A program made the translations under genes and the position numbers. A stretch of 45,187 nt of DNA from Ignatzschineria indica (lineage in GTDB: Bacteria > Pseudomonadota > Gammaproteobacteria > Cardiobacteriales > Wohlfahrtiimonadaceae). This document shows positions 7,914-16,243 of this stretch, piece after piece (positions within the stretch are counted from its first letter, which is position 1; every line of letters begins with the position of its first letter). The stretch covers positions 52,152 through 97,338 of the forward strand of contig NZ_QEWR01000008.1 of the NCBI RefSeq assembly GCF_003121925.1, written 5' to 3'. The notes below the pieces were generated by a model, which did not search any database, had not been told where the DNA came from, and saw nothing but the letters and a program-made list of their open reading frames with translations.

Positions 7914-8798
7914 ATGAGCATGAAAACAGCAGGAGAGAGATTTCGCGAAGCATTAAAAGAGGAGTCTCCCCTTCAATTAATGGGGGTGATCAATGCCAAC
8001 CACGCCTTGTTAGCTGAAAGAGCAGGTTTTAAATCGATCTATCTTTCAGGGGGTGGTGTAGCGGCAGGATCATTGGGTATACCTGATCTTGGAATTACGA
8101 CGTTGCAAGATGTGTTGATCGATATTGATCGTATTACCAATGTCACCGATCTTCCCTTAATTGCAGATGCTGATATCGGATTTGGAACCTCAGCCTTCAA
8201 TGTGGCGCGTACCGTGAAGTCTTTTATTAAGGCGGGTGCTGCTGGATTACATATTGAAGATCAGGTGGGTGCAAAACGTTGTGGTCATCGTCCTAATAAG
8301 GAGATTGTCTCTAAAGAGGAGATGGTTGATCGTATAAAAGCAGCCGTTGATGCGAAGACTGATCCCAATTTTATGATTATTGCGCGTACCGATGCGCTTG
8401 CTGTAGAAGGGTTAGAAGCCTCTTTAGAGCGAGCCGCCGCTTATATTGAAGCCGGTGCTGATGCGCTCTTCCCAGAAGCGGTAACAGAATTACCCACTTA
8501 TCGCGATTTTACATCAAAGGTTAATGTTCCGGTTCTTGCGAACATTACTGAATTTGGTCAAACGCCCCTATTTACGCTCGATGAGCTCAGAAGTGTTGGC
8601 ATAGCTATTGCGCTCTACCCACTATCAGCTTTCCGAGCGATGAATAAGGCGGCAGAAACAGTGTATAACACCATTCGCAAAGAAGGAACTCAAAAGAGTC
8701 TCCTCCCTATGATGCAGACACGTGACGAACTCTACCAGAGTATTCGTTACTACGATTATGAAAAGCAGCTCGATCAGCTCTTTGCATCAAAAAAGTAG
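7914..8798 (+). CDS. prpB: Methylisocitrate lyase
   Basis: PrpB splits 2-methylisocitrate into pyruvate and succinate, the last step of the methylcitrate cycle for propionyl-CoA use. The 294-residue length is standard. The motifs YLSGGGVA (43-50), the metal-binding [10 protein letters not shown] (82-91) and the active-site loop KRCGH (121-125, catalytic Cys123) identify the isocitrate lyase/PEP mutase superfamily, and the short size with [12 protein letters not shown] separates PrpB from AceA. ATG at 7914 follows AAAGGAGAG, a strong ribosome site. It leads the prpB-prpC-prpD cluster. No prpR-like activator gene is in the window, so the regulator is elsewhere or different. Confidence 0.96.
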   Translation: MSMKTAGERFREALKEESPLQLMGVINANHALLAERAGFKSIYLSGGGVAAGSLGIPDLGITTLQDVLIDIDRITNVTDLPLIADADIGFGTSAFNVARTVKSFIKAGAAGLHIEDQVGAKRCGHRPNKEIVSKEEMVDRIKAAVDAKTDPNFMIIARTDALAVEGLEASLERAAAYIEAGADALFPEAVTELPTYRDFTSKVNVPVLANITEFGQTPLFTLDELRSVGIAIALYPLSAFRAMNKAAETVYNTIRKEGTQKSLLPMMQTRDELYQSIRYYDYEKQLDQLFASKK

Positions 8799-8918
8799 TA
8801 AAAACAGAGAAAACAGTAAAAAACAATAATAAATCTACCGATCTGTGAATTACACGGTAGAGCTGTAGCACTGTAAAAATTAATCACCTATATAAAGAGA
8901 ATTCCTAGGAGGAAAAAA

Positions 8919-10076
8919 ATGACGACTCAGAATGCGTCCGGCACTTTTCGCCCAAAAAAATCTGTTGCTCTTTCCGGCACTATTGCTGGAACCACTGAAC
9001 TCTGTACCGTTGGTCGAAATGGTAATGAGCTCCATTATCGAGGGTACAATATTCTCGATCTTGCTGAGAATTGTGAGTTTGAAGAGGTTGCCCATCTCTT
9101 AATTCATGGGAAGCTTCCCAATGAGAGCGAGTTGCGCCTCTATAAAGAGAAACTGCAAGCATTAAGAGGACTCCCTGTCTCTATGCGTAAAGCATTAGAG
9201 ACCCTACCGATGTCAGTTCATCCGATGGATGTTTTACGAACTGGCGTCTCCCTATTAGGTTGTATCTCTCCTGAAAAGGATGATCACAATACCGCAGGTG
9301 CAAAAGATATCGCCGATCGCTTGATCGCTTCACTGAGCTCAATGCTGCTCTATTGGTATCACTATAGCCATAATGGTGTCCGTATTGAGCTAGAGAGTAA
9401 AGAGGATTCTATCGGCGGTTACTTCCTACATCTACTCCATGGCAAGCGCCCTAAAAAATCGTGGGTTAAAGCGATGCATGCTTCGCTTATTCTCTATGCA
9501 GAACATGAATTTAATGCATCAACCTTTACCGCAAGGGTAATTGCCGGAACAAACTCCGATATCTATTCTGCCATCACAGGTGCTATTGGTGCCTTGAGAG
9601 GTCCTAAGCATGGTGGTGCAAATGAGGTCGCATTCGATATTCAGCAGCGCTATGATTCTCCCGATGAAGCGGAAGCTGATATTCTTGAGCGTTTAGCCAA
9701 TCGTGAGATTGTCATTGGTTTTGGTCATCCTGTCTATACGGTTGCCGATCCACGTCATGAGGTCATTAAAAGGATCTCCTACGATCTCTCTCAAGAAGCG
9801 GGAACAATGCGCATGTACGATATTGCTGATCGTATCGAAGATGTGATGCAAAATCATAAAAATATGTTCCCCAATCTCGATTGGTTCTCAGCGGTCTCTT
9901 ACCACATGATGGGGGTTCCAACGGCGATGTTTACCCCTCTTTTTGTAATCTCCCGGTCGGCAGGATGGGCAGCACATATTTTAGAGCAACGAAAAGATAA
10001 TAAGATTATTCGCCCAGGGGCTCAATATACCGGCCCTGAAGAGCTCCAATTTATCCCCATTTCAGAGAGAGAGTAG
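8919..10076 (+). CDS. prpC: 2-methylcitrate synthase
   Basis: PrpC condenses propionyl-CoA with oxaloacetate. The 385-residue protein is a short citrate synthase-fold enzyme. His196 in AEHEFNAST, His231 in GPKHGGANE and His270 in [13 protein letters not shown] supply the oxaloacetate and catalytic site. The HPVY form instead of HRVY, and the position between prpB and prpD, favour the methylcitrate enzyme over housekeeping citrate synthase, which is separately encoded at 35962-37239. The start has AGGAGG 7-8 bases upstream (8908-8913). The 120-base prpB-prpC gap contains no terminator that I can see, so the two genes are probably co-transcribed. Confidence 0.95.
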   Translation: MTTQNASGTFRPKKSVALSGTIAGTTELCTVGRNGNELHYRGYNILDLAENCEFEEVAHLLIHGKLPNESELRLYKEKLQALRGLPVSMRKALETLPMSVHPMDVLRTGVSLLGCISPEKDDHNTAGAKDIADRLIASLSSMLLYWYHYSHNGVRIELESKEDSIGGYFLHLLHGKRPKKSWVKAMHASLILYAEHEFNASTFTARVIAGTNSDIYSAITGAIGALRGPKHGGANEVAFDIQQRYDSPDEAEADILERLANREIVIGFGHPVYTVADPRHEVIKRISYDLSQEAGTMRMYDIADRIEDVMQNHKNMFPNLDWFSAVSYHMMGVPTAMFTPLFVISRSAGWAAHILEQRKDNKIIRPGAQYTGPEELQFIPISERE

Positions 10077-10101
10077 ATTTGAAATAGGCGGTTCATTGAT
10101 A

Positions 10102-10200
10102 AAAGAGTATGGAGTGATGTCTTGTATGATTCATACCCATAGGTGTACTCATGCGGGGGTAGAGAGATACCTATGATTACAGCAATGCTCCATACTCTTT
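10102..10200 (+). ncRNA. Candidate structured RNA (or MITE-like element) between prpC and prpD
   Basis: A perfect 13-bp outer stem pairs AAAGAGTATGGAG (10102-10114) with CTCCATACTCTTT (10188-10200). Inside are two more helices: GTATG/CATAC (10124-10128 with 10132-10136) and CATAGGT/ACCTATG (10138-10144 with 10169-10175). The distal loop contains a GGGGG run. The result is a plausible three-way junction. I recognise no known riboswitch class. The same terminal inverted repeat could instead mark a small non-autonomous mobile element; no target duplication is evident. Confidence 0.45.
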
Positions 10201-10419
10201 CTCTAAGACCTTATCTCTATTTCGAATCTTTTAGATCGGAGTAATGGATTTAATCCGATCATCATTTATCAATCTCTACAATGACCCAGATATATTGTGG
10301 ATCATTTTAATGATTGATAAGTCCCTTATAAGTAGATAAGTAGCCCATAAGCCATCTATTGAATTACCACTAATACCCCACCGATTACCTATTCATTATT
10401 TATAAACTGTTCGTTAAGT

Positions 10420-10464
10420 TCATTTAATTATTAGTCATTTAATTATTAATCATTTAATTATTAA
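10420..10464. repeat. 15-bp tandem repeat, three units, upstream of prpD
   Basis: The unit TCATTTAATTATTA plus G or A repeats three times (10420-10434, 10435-10449, 10450-10464), and a fourth partial unit (TCATCTAAAA) runs into the prpD ribosome-binding site. The last two full units are identical. Confidence 0.85.
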
Positions 10465-10489
10465 TCATCTAAAAATAGGAGATATATCT

Positions 10490-11932
10490 ATGTCTAAAGA
10501 GAGAGAAGTTAAGTTTGATCAGGTATTGGTCGATATTGTCGATTATGTTCGTAACTATGAGATTAAGTCAGATTTGGCTTATCAGATTGCGCAATATTGT
10601 CTAATTGATACTTTAGGCTGTGGGCTTGAAGCACTCGATTATCCTGAATGCACTAAGCTTTTAGGACCAATTGTTCCCGGTACGGTGGTTCCGCATGGTG
10701 CAAAAGTTCCTGGAACACAGTTTCAGTTAGATCCTGTTCAAGCCGCTTTCGATATTGGCGCAATGGTTCGTTGGTTAGATTTTAATGATACATGGCTTGC
10801 CGCAGAGTGGGGACACCCTTCTGATAATCTTGGTGGAATTTTAGCCGTTGCAGATTGGCTCTCTCGTGTGGCAGTTGCTTCAGGTAAGAAGCCATTAACG
10901 ATGAAAGCGGTTCTAAAAGCGATGATCAAGGCTCATGAAATTCAAGGATGTATTGCGCTTGAAAATGCCTTCAATCGAGTGGGATTAGATCACGTTATTT
11001 TGGTAAAAGTTGCCTCAACAGCTGTTATTTCAGAGTTGTTAGGCTTAAGTGAAGAGGAAGCTCTCAATGCTCTATCACTGGCTTTTGTTGATGGTCAATC
11101 ACTGCGAACCTATCGCCATGCTCCTAATACTGGCTCACGTAAATCGTGGGCGGCTGGAGATGCGACCTCTAGAGCTGTACGTCTCAATTTAATGGCGCAG
11201 AAAGGGGAGATGGGGTATCCCACTGCATTAACGGCAAAAGTATGGGGCTTTTATGATGTCTTATTTGAAGGGAAGCCTTTCCAATTTCAGCGCGATTATG
11301 GCACTTATGTGATGGAAAATGTTCTCTTTAAGATCTCTTATCCTGCTGAATTCCACTCCCAAACGGCTGTTGAAGCGGCAATGACGCTCAAGAAACGTCT
11401 CGATGACTTAGGAAAGAGTTCAGATGATATTGAGCGTATCGATATTCGAACGCATGAAGCATGTATTAGAATTATTGATAAGAAAGGGCCACTTAATAAT
11501 CCGGCAGATCGAGATCACTGTATTCAATATATGGTCGCTGTCCCCTTAATCTTTGGTCGTTTGACAGCAAGTGACTATGAGGATGATATTGCTAAAGATC
11601 CTCGTATTGACGCTTTGAGAGATCGAATCATCTGTCAGGAAGATCCTCAATTTACAAAAGATTACTTCGATCCAGATAAGCGCTCAATCGCAAATGGTTT
11701 AACGATCACGTTAAAAGATGGCACAAAACTTGATGAAGTTGTTGTGGAGTATCCGATCGGCCATGCGCGTCGTCGTGAAGAGGGAATGCCGGTTCTTGTT
11801 GAGAAGTTTAAGCGTAATTTAGCGCGTAGATTCCCTGCAAAACAGCAAAAAGCAATTTTAGAGATCTCCTTAGATCGTGATGCACTCTGGGAGATGCCGG
11901 TTAATGAATATGTTGATCTCTATGTGATCTAA
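10490..11932 (+). CDS. prpD: 2-methylcitrate dehydratase PrpD
   Basis: PrpD (MmgE/PrpD family) removes water from 2-methylcitrate to give cis-2-methylaconitate. The 480-residue length matches E. coli PrpD (about 483). Recognisable segments include [17 protein letters not shown] (43-59), [24 protein letters not shown] near residues 95-118, [15 protein letters not shown] near 221-235 and [17 protein letters not shown] near 282-298, the conserved core of the family. It starts at an ATG after AGGAGA. It is separated from prpC by 413 structured bases, so it may have its own promoter or a separately controlled expression level. No acnD or prpF adjoins it, in keeping with a PrpD-type pathway. Confidence 0.95.
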   Translation: MSKEREVKFDQVLVDIVDYVRNYEIKSDLAYQIAQYCLIDTLGCGLEALDYPECTKLLGPIVPGTVVPHGAKVPGTQFQLDPVQAAFDIGAMVRWLDFNDTWLAAEWGHPSDNLGGILAVADWLSRVAVASGKKPLTMKAVLKAMIKAHEIQGCIALENAFNRVGLDHVILVKVASTAVISELLGLSEEEALNALSLAFVDGQSLRTYRHAPNTGSRKSWAAGDATSRAVRLNLMAQKGEMGYPTALTAKVWGFYDVLFEGKPFQFQRDYGTYVMENVLFKISYPAEFHSQTAVEAAMTLKKRLDDLGKSSDDIERIDIRTHEACIRIIDKKGPLNNPADRDHCIQYMVAVPLIFGRLTASDYEDDIAKDPRIDALRDRIICQEDPQFTKDYFDPDKRSIANGLTITLKDGTKLDEVVVEYPIGHARRREEGMPVLVEKFKRNLARRFPAKQQKAILEISLDRDALWEMPVNEYVDLYVI

Positions 11933-12196
11933 ATATCATCTCATCTCATCTCGCTCTATTTTCAGTTATGAGGAGTAACTATCATTGATATTGATGGTCA
12001 TTGATAGTTATTAGAGATTATTAGAGGTTATTAAAAATAAGGAGGGAGAGAATGAATCTCTCCTTCTTACAAGTTTCAGGTGTGATCTACTTTAAAACTC
12101 CCTAAAGAGAGATCTCTAGAGGGAAATTTTAATAGTAGATTACTTCTTGAAAATAGATCACTCTGTGATCATTTCTCCTTCAATATGAAGATCTTT

Positions 12197-12219
12197 GCTC
12201 GGCTTGCCGAGCTTTTTTT
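12197..12219 (+). terminator. Rho-independent terminator downstream of prpD
   Basis: The arms GCTCGGC (12197-12203) and GCCGAGC (12206-12212) are followed by seven Ts. The innermost pairs probably open to form a usable loop. It is 265 bases past the prpD stop. Confidence 0.85.
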
Positions 12220-12267
12220 ATTACTTTTTAATGATTGACTCATCGATTGATCTTATCTCTTTTTTTG

Positions 12268-12304
12268 CAAAAAAATACCTTAAGATCTTTAACCTTAAGG
12301 TATT
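12268..12304 (-). terminator. Rho-independent terminator of the pyrF-pyrE-DUF1622 operon
   Basis: Read on the minus strand, AATACCTTAAG (12304-12294) pairs with CTTAAGGTATT (12284-12274) around a 9-nt loop, followed by a T-run (the A-run at 12269-12275 on the plus strand). It sits 50 bases past the DUF1622 stop. Confidence 0.85.
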
Positions 12305-12352
12305 GTCATGATCGTTAAGTAGATCAATCGATAGAGCTTGAGTTGGGAGATT

Positions 12353-12751
12353 TTATGATTCTCTCTCTGCTCTCTCCTCTTTTTTCTGATGTGCAGCTTC
12401 CTCTCTTTCCGCATTACCTGCTTCGATCTCTTTGCCTAAGAAGTAGGAGATTGCTGTTCGAATGACCACAATGCCGCCGAGGATTAACATATCATCGATC
12501 GAAGGATTCATAATTGTCTCAATAATATCGGAGGCGATTAGAATTTCGAGGCTTAGGAGGATATAGGATCCGAGATAGACCTTAATCCCATTATTTTTCT
12601 GGGCAATCGCAAATCGATCTTCCCTTGAACACTCATTTCTAATAAAGCCGAAAGCAGCTTTAATAACACCAATCAATAGTACAAGAATAGAGAATCCATT
12701 GAGGATATCGACTAAGAGCTCAACAGCCCATTCAAGAGAGTGAAACGTCAT
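12353..12751 (-). CDS. DUF1622 membrane protein
   Basis: This 132-residue protein of unknown function has three hydrophobic segments (about 10-33, 55-75 and 85-103) and a strongly charged C-terminal tail rich in Glu, Lys and Arg. The middle segment LGSYILLSLEILIASDIIETI and the following IVVIRTAISYFLGKEIE match the DUF1622 family pattern as I remember it. It lies 21 bases after pyrE and before the operon terminator, so it is probably the third gene of the pyr operon. No role in pyrimidine synthesis is known; co-transcription may be incidental. Confidence 0.75.
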   Translation of the reverse strand: MTFHSLEWAVELLVDILNGFSILVLLIGVIKAAFGFIRNECSREDRFAIAQKNNGIKVYLGSYILLSLEILIASDIIETIMNPSIDDMLILGGIVVIRTAISYFLGKEIEAGNAEREEAAHQKKEERAERES

Positions 12752-12772
12752 AAAGTTACTCCATAAAGATGA

Positions 12773-13411
12773 CTATTTACCCCAACTGCTAGGATCTTTA
12801 TTCCATTCAGTCAGAGCAAGGCGTTCCTCTTCATTAATAATATTTTTAGCAAGGGCTGTTTCGACTAATGCCGGGTAGTTACTGAGCGTTGCATGGCGCA
12901 GGTTTTCACGTTTAAAGTTTTCATCTGCAATAGGTAACTCGTACGAGAAGATTGCCGCAACCCCTAATACATCCGCGCCAGCCTCTCGAAGTGCATGAGC
13001 ACAAGTGATGGAGCTTCCACCTGTGGAGATGAGATCTTCAACAATAACCACTTTCTGCCCTGGTTTGATAATTCCCTCAATCATATTACCGCGACCATGT
13101 TTTTTGGGTGAACTACGAACATAGACCATCGGTTTTTCTAATACTGCGCTCACCCAAGAAGCGTGTGGAATACCGGCGGTAGCCGTGCCGGCAACGACCT
13201 CTGCTTCGGGAAATTTTTCTCGAATCAATTCAATGAGATTTTTTGAGATAAATTTACGAACGGCGGGATAACTAACAATTAAGCGATTATCACAATAGAT
13301 GGGTGATTTTAAACCTGAAGCCCAGGTAAATGGTTTTTGTGGAGAGAGTGAAACAGCATCAATTGAGAGAAGTGCTTCAGCGACATCATGTGCAACATTT
13401 GTTTTCATCAT
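12773..13411 (-). CDS. pyrE: Orotate phosphoribosyltransferase
   Basis: PyrE joins orotate to PRPP to make orotidine 5'-phosphate. The 212-residue protein carries the PRPP signature [14 protein letters not shown] near residues 111-124, the segment [14 protein letters not shown] and the mobile-loop sequence [11 protein letters not shown]. The start codon overlaps the pyrF stop as ATGA (13411-13408), so the two are translationally coupled; a second ATG follows at once. Together with PyrF it makes UMP from orotate. Expression is likely set by the attenuator ahead of pyrF. Confidence 0.96.
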   Translation of the reverse strand: MMKTNVAHDVAEALLSIDAVSLSPQKPFTWASGLKSPIYCDNRLIVSYPAVRKFISKNLIELIREKFPEAEVVAGTATAGIPHASWVSAVLEKPMVYVRSSPKKHGRGNMIEGIIKPGQKVVIVEDLISTGGSSITCAHALREAGADVLGVAAIFSYELPIADENFKRENLRHATLSNYPALVETALAKNIINEEERLALTEWNKDPSSWGK

Positions 13412-14118
13412 AGCGTTCTATTCCATTCTTCTTTAACAGTGTAATAAGCTTTAAGAGGATCTTTAGCTTGCGTGATTGAGCGACCGACAACGATATAACT
13501 TGCACCATTTTTCTTCGCTTCAAATGGGGTCATAATTCTGCGTTGATCATCAGCAGCATCTGATGCGAGACGAATTCCTGGCGTAACACAGAGGAAGCTT
13601 TCACGGGTATTCTCTTTAACCATCTTCGCCTCTAATGCCGAACAGACAACGCCATCGAGACCAGAGTTATTTGTAATTTTACTATAATGGATGACCGATT
13701 CGAGTAGGCTCGTTTGGATATTCTGCTCTCGTTGCATTTCGATCTCGCTCATACTAGTCAATTGAGTCACAGCAATAAGGCGTGGGCGCTTTGCATTACC
13801 ACTTCCAATCTCTAATCCTTCAAGTGCTTCTTCCATCATGCGTTTACCACCCGCAGCGTGAACATTGACCATATCAACGCCCATCTTTGCAAGGCCGATC
13901 ATTGCGCTCTTAACGGTATTGGGGATATCGTATAGTTTTAGATCTAAAAAGACCTCATAACCACGCGCTTTGAGTGTTTCTACTAACATCGGCCCTTCAT
14001 TGTAGAAGAGTTCCATTCCGATCTTTATATAGAGCTCTTCTTCTTTTGGCATCATCTCCAAAAAAGCCTTTGTCTCAAGGTAATTTGGAAAATCTAGTGC
14101 AATTATAGGTTTTGTCAT
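13408..14118 (-). CDS. pyrF: Orotidine 5'-phosphate decarboxylase
   Basis: PyrF decarboxylates OMP to UMP, the last step of de novo pyrimidine synthesis. The 236 residues form the expected TIM barrel: IALDFPN at the N-terminus, the catalytic signature [16 protein letters not shown] (about 57-72) with the Asp-Lys-Asp triad, VNVHAAGG, and the phosphate-gripping [12 protein letters not shown] near the C-terminus. The ATG at 14118 (minus) lies 28 bases after a terminator with nine Us, itself preceded by a leader peptide. This arrangement strongly suggests attenuation. It overlaps pyrE by 4 bases. Confidence 0.97.
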   Translation of the reverse strand: MTKPIIALDFPNYLETKAFLEMMPKEEELYIKIGMELFYNEGPMLVETLKARGYEVFLDLKLYDIPNTVKSAMIGLAKMGVDMVNVHAAGGKRMMEEALEGLEIGSGNAKRPRLIAVTQLTSMSEIEMQREQNIQTSLLESVIHYSKITNNSGLDGVVCSALEAKMVKENTRESFLCVTPGIRLASDAADDQRRIMTPFEAKKNGASYIVVGRSITQAKDPLKAYYTVKEEWNRTL

Positions 14119-14145
14119 TATCGATTTATCTTCTTTCTTTTTTCC

Positions 14146-14170
14146 AAAAAAAAACCGACTATTGTCGGCT
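14146..14170 (-). terminator. Attenuator terminator in the pyrFE leader
   Basis: On the minus strand AGCCGAC (14170-14164), loop AATA, and GTCGGTT form a 7-bp stem running into nine Ts (14154-14146). It stands between the leader peptide stop and the pyrF start, so it can only act as a premature terminator for the operon. Confidence 0.85.
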
Positions 14171-14172
14171 AT

Positions 14173-14220
14173 TTAAAACAGATAAGGAGAACGATAGATG
14201 GTGATGCTATTCACTTGCAT
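14173..14220 (-). CDS. Leader peptide of the pyrFE attenuator (pyrL-like)
   Basis: A 15-codon frame reads MQVNSITIYRSPYLF and stops. It has a strong Shine-Dalgarno, AAGGAGA (minus, 14234-14228), 7 bases before its ATG. The stop codon is 2 bases before the attenuator stem, so a ribosome finishing the peptide would cover the stem and prevent termination. The codons before the stop are U- and C-rich, as expected for UTP-dependent polymerase pausing in pyrBI/pyrE-type control. The stretch ATAAGGAGA around the ribosome site is perfectly complementary to TCTCCTTAT inside the peptide's codons 11-13 (plus 14228-14236 and 14182-14190), allowing the leader to mask its own start. The sequence is seen; the regulation is inferred. 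Confidence 0.7.
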   Translation of the reverse strand: MQVNSITIYRSPYLF

Positions 14221-14549
14221 AATCTACTCTCCTTATTGCTTACTATCTCTATAGATGTTTTGACATTTTCGTCTACATAAAATTGGCAATATTCTAACAC
14301 TAGAAGTAGCACTTGAAAAGAAAGAGCTTTTTAAAATTTCTATCTTACTGTTTTATATATAATTTATTTTTCACCTGTTAGATTCCCCTTCTACTATTGA
14401 TCGCTCTCTTTTCAATGGAATTTAGATATAAGAAGCGCTCTAAGATCATTATCGGAGCTGTGGGAACTCACTATTACATCCTTATCATACCGGCATGTCC
14501 GTAGGTGGTATCTTTGATGGCAGAGCAAATTCCTCTTTAAGATAGACCT

Positions 14550-14592
14550 TGTGGATAACTTTGTGGATAGCTGTGGGTAAAAATGTGGATAA
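14550..14592 (-). promoter_or_regulatory. Array of four DnaA-box-like sites
   Basis: Four nonamers in the same orientation follow one another: TGTGGATAA (14550-14558), TGTGGATAG (14562-14570), TGTGGGTAA (14572-14580) and TGTGGATAA (14584-14592). The first and last are exact complements of the consensus TTATCCACA; the middle two differ at one base. Start-to-start spacings are 12, 10 and 12 bases. It could be a DnaA-regulated promoter, a DnaA-titration site or part of an origin; no dnaA, dnaN, gidA or rpmH gene is nearby to support an origin. Confidence 0.65.
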
Positions 14593-14889
14593 GATCTATT
14601 TATGAATGAAATAATTTAGGGATATATCCGTTATAAATTTTTCTGTTACATCAAAAGGGGCTGCTTTTTAATTGTCTATTTTAGAGAAGTTGTCAGGACT
14701 TTTTAGCTGAAATTCTTTCTAAGAATAGCTGAGATAGAGTGTGATCGATAATTAATTGCCACTTAAATCACTCATAATTGTGGTAATAAAATGACTTAAA
14801 CTCTGATAAATCAATGAGATTACACTTTTCTATAGAGCACTTAGTAAAAATATTTGATGATTGCTATAGACAAAGCGAATAAAAGCATT

Positions 14890-14908
14890 AATAATAAGAA
14901 TCATTCTC
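14890..14908 (+). promoter_or_regulatory. Fur box upstream of the siderophore-binding protein
   Basis: The 19-mer AATAATAAGAATCATTCTC agrees at 15 of 19 positions with the classical Fur consensus GATAATGATAATCATTATC. It lies about 140 bases before a periplasmic iron-siderophore binding protein, which is what Fur would be expected to repress when iron is plentiful. Confidence 0.7.
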
Positions 14909-15048
14909 AATAGGTACTGTTCTCAAAAGAGATAGAGAATCAATTGAGATTCATTTTTAAATTTTACTCTATATTTTATCTTCTACTTTATTCACCATTG
15001 CTTTGTGCAATCTGATTGACGATTTAGGTCTGTGATTTAGGAATTATT

Positions 15049-15918
15049 ATGAAACTTTTTTTAAAAAAGAGCCTCTTATCTCTCTCCCTCTCATTAGCAG
15101 TTGCGATGGCTAGCCCAAAAGCAGTTGTGATGGATTTTGGTGCGGTTGATACGTTACAAGCACTAGATGCCACAGATCTGATTGTTGCACTTCCTAAAGG
15201 GAATTTACCGACCTATCTTCAATCATTAGATTGGAGTCATGCAGAAGATAGTGGTGGGATGAAAAATCCTGATCTAACGAAGCTTGAGGAGATGGAGATC
15301 GATTTTATTGTGATCTCTCCCCGTTTAGGAAATCAGATTGAGGTCTTAAATGAGTATGCGCCGGTATTAAACTTTACGGTTGATTCTGATCATTATCTTG
15401 AGTCAGCTTCTAAAAATATTAAGCAGTTAGCTCAATTAGCGAATAGAGAGCAAGCAGCGGAAGAAGCGCTGGTAGCACTTACTGATGAGATCGCACAGAT
15501 TCAGGCTAAGATCGCAAAGAGTGATCAAAGAGCGCTTGTTGTGATCCACAATGATGGAAAATTGATGGCAACACCAACAAGTGGTAGTGCGAAGTTTATC
15601 CACAATGTTCTGGGGGTAAAAAATGCAGAAAAGATGCCTAAAGAGGGGCGTCAAGCCGCAGACTTACCCTATCTGACATCAGTTGCGCCAGATTTAATCT
15701 TTGTGATTGATCGCAGTGCTGCAATTGGTAGCACACCGATGGATCAAGAACAGGTGGAAAAATCCCTAATAACCCCCCTCAATGAAGTGCTCGATAAAGA
15801 GGTGAAGATAGTCTATTTAGATCCAACGCTTTGGTATCTCTCTGGTAATGGATTAATCTCCATTGTCAAGGAGGCGCAGGAGATTGAAGCGGCACTGAAG
15901 CAGGCGTCGAATCAGTAG
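15049..15918 (+). CDS. Periplasmic iron-siderophore-binding protein (FatB/CeuE/YclQ type)
   Basis: This 289-residue substrate-binding protein of a FecCD-type ABC importer begins with a signal peptide (basic MKLFLKK, hydrophobic core, AMA/S near residue 22) and lacks a lipobox Cys, so it is soluble in the periplasm. DFGAVDTLQALDATDLIVALPKGNLPTYL resembles the N-lobe of catecholate siderophore binders. LEEMEIDFIVISPRLG, YLTSVAPDLIFVIDRSAAIG and the terminal LWYLSGNGLISI are further family segments. A Fur box precedes it. No permease or ATPase gene follows, so it is an orphan component here. The siderophore cannot be named from sequence; iron rather than another metal is supported by the Fur box. 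Confidence 0.85.
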   Translation: MKLFLKKSLLSLSLSLAVAMASPKAVVMDFGAVDTLQALDATDLIVALPKGNLPTYLQSLDWSHAEDSGGMKNPDLTKLEEMEIDFIVISPRLGNQIEVLNEYAPVLNFTVDSDHYLESASKNIKQLAQLANREQAAEEALVALTDEIAQIQAKIAKSDQRALVVIHNDGKLMATPTSGSAKFIHNVLGVKNAEKMPKEGRQAADLPYLTSVAPDLIFVIDRSAAIGSTPMDQEQVEKSLITPLNEVLDKEVKIVYLDPTLWYLSGNGLISIVKEAQEIEAALKQASNQ

Positions 15919-16123
15919 CTCTTAATAGGAACCTATTATCGATACTAAGACTTGAAGCTGGGCATCGATATCGAGATCTGGAAAAGCGTTATTTTAAATC
16001 TTCACTGGTAATTTTTAATTTTCACCATTTCTTTGTATCCCTAGGGATACTCCTTTCTAGCAGTTGTTTTGTTGTTCTTTTAAACTTTAATTTCTACTTT
16101 TGAATCAAAGTTTCTGCTCTTGG

Positions 16124-16213
16124 CCCTGATTGATCGAGATAAAATTTGTTGACTTCCTCCAAAAAACATGCAAATTATATCCTAAGTATCTCGATTAAAT
16201 CAGGGTCTTTTTT
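16124..16213 (+). ncRNA. Candidate small RNA or terminator: long hairpin with T-run
   Basis: CCCTGATT-TG-ATCGAGATA (16124-16141 region) pairs with TATCTCGAT-TA-AATCAGGG (16187-16205), about 17 bp with a small internal mismatch, followed by TC and six Ts. The 45-nt loop carries TTCCTCC, complementary to ribosome-binding sites, and an A6 run. It lies 200 bases past the siderophore protein stop. It may end that transcript or be the body of an independent small RNA. Confidence 0.5.
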
Positions 16214-16243
16214 AATTCTCTTAATTGTAGTTTCTTAATTATC

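Larger units (their letters stand above)
10077..10489. other. Structured intergenic region between prpC and prpD
   Basis: No ORF is supported in these 413 bases. They contain the large imperfect stem structure at 10102-10200, a second hairpin with arms GATCGGA (10234-10240) and TCCGATC (10254-10260), and a 15-bp tandem repeat at 10420-10464 just before the prpD ribosome site. Confidence 0.6.
11933..12352. other. Gap between convergent prpD and the DUF1622-pyr genes
   Basis: This gap holds two terminators (12197-12219 plus; 12268-12304 minus). It also has a cluster of hairpins: GGAGAGA/TCTCTCC around 12045-12064 enclosing an ATG, TCCCT/AGGGA arms near 12100-12125, and GATCAC/GTGATC at 12156-12170. 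A 17-codon frame with a strong ribosome site begins at 12052. Confidence 0.5.
14235..15048. other. Regulatory gap between pyrF leader and siderophore-binding protein
   Basis: About 800 bases with no supported gene. It carries the promoter for pyrFE (boxes not resolved), the four-site DnaA-box-like array at 14550-14592, AT-rich sequence after it, and a Fur box at 14890-14908 that serves the gene at 15049. Confidence 0.5.

Noticed and set aside
10420-10464. CRISPR-like array
   Set aside because: Units are 15 bases with no unique spacers; it is a simple tandem repeat.
14235-15048. Chromosomal replication origin
   Set aside because: The DnaA-box array invites this reading, but none of dnaA, dnaN, recF, gyrB, rpmH or mnmG is in the window, and I saw no 13-mer unwinding repeats.
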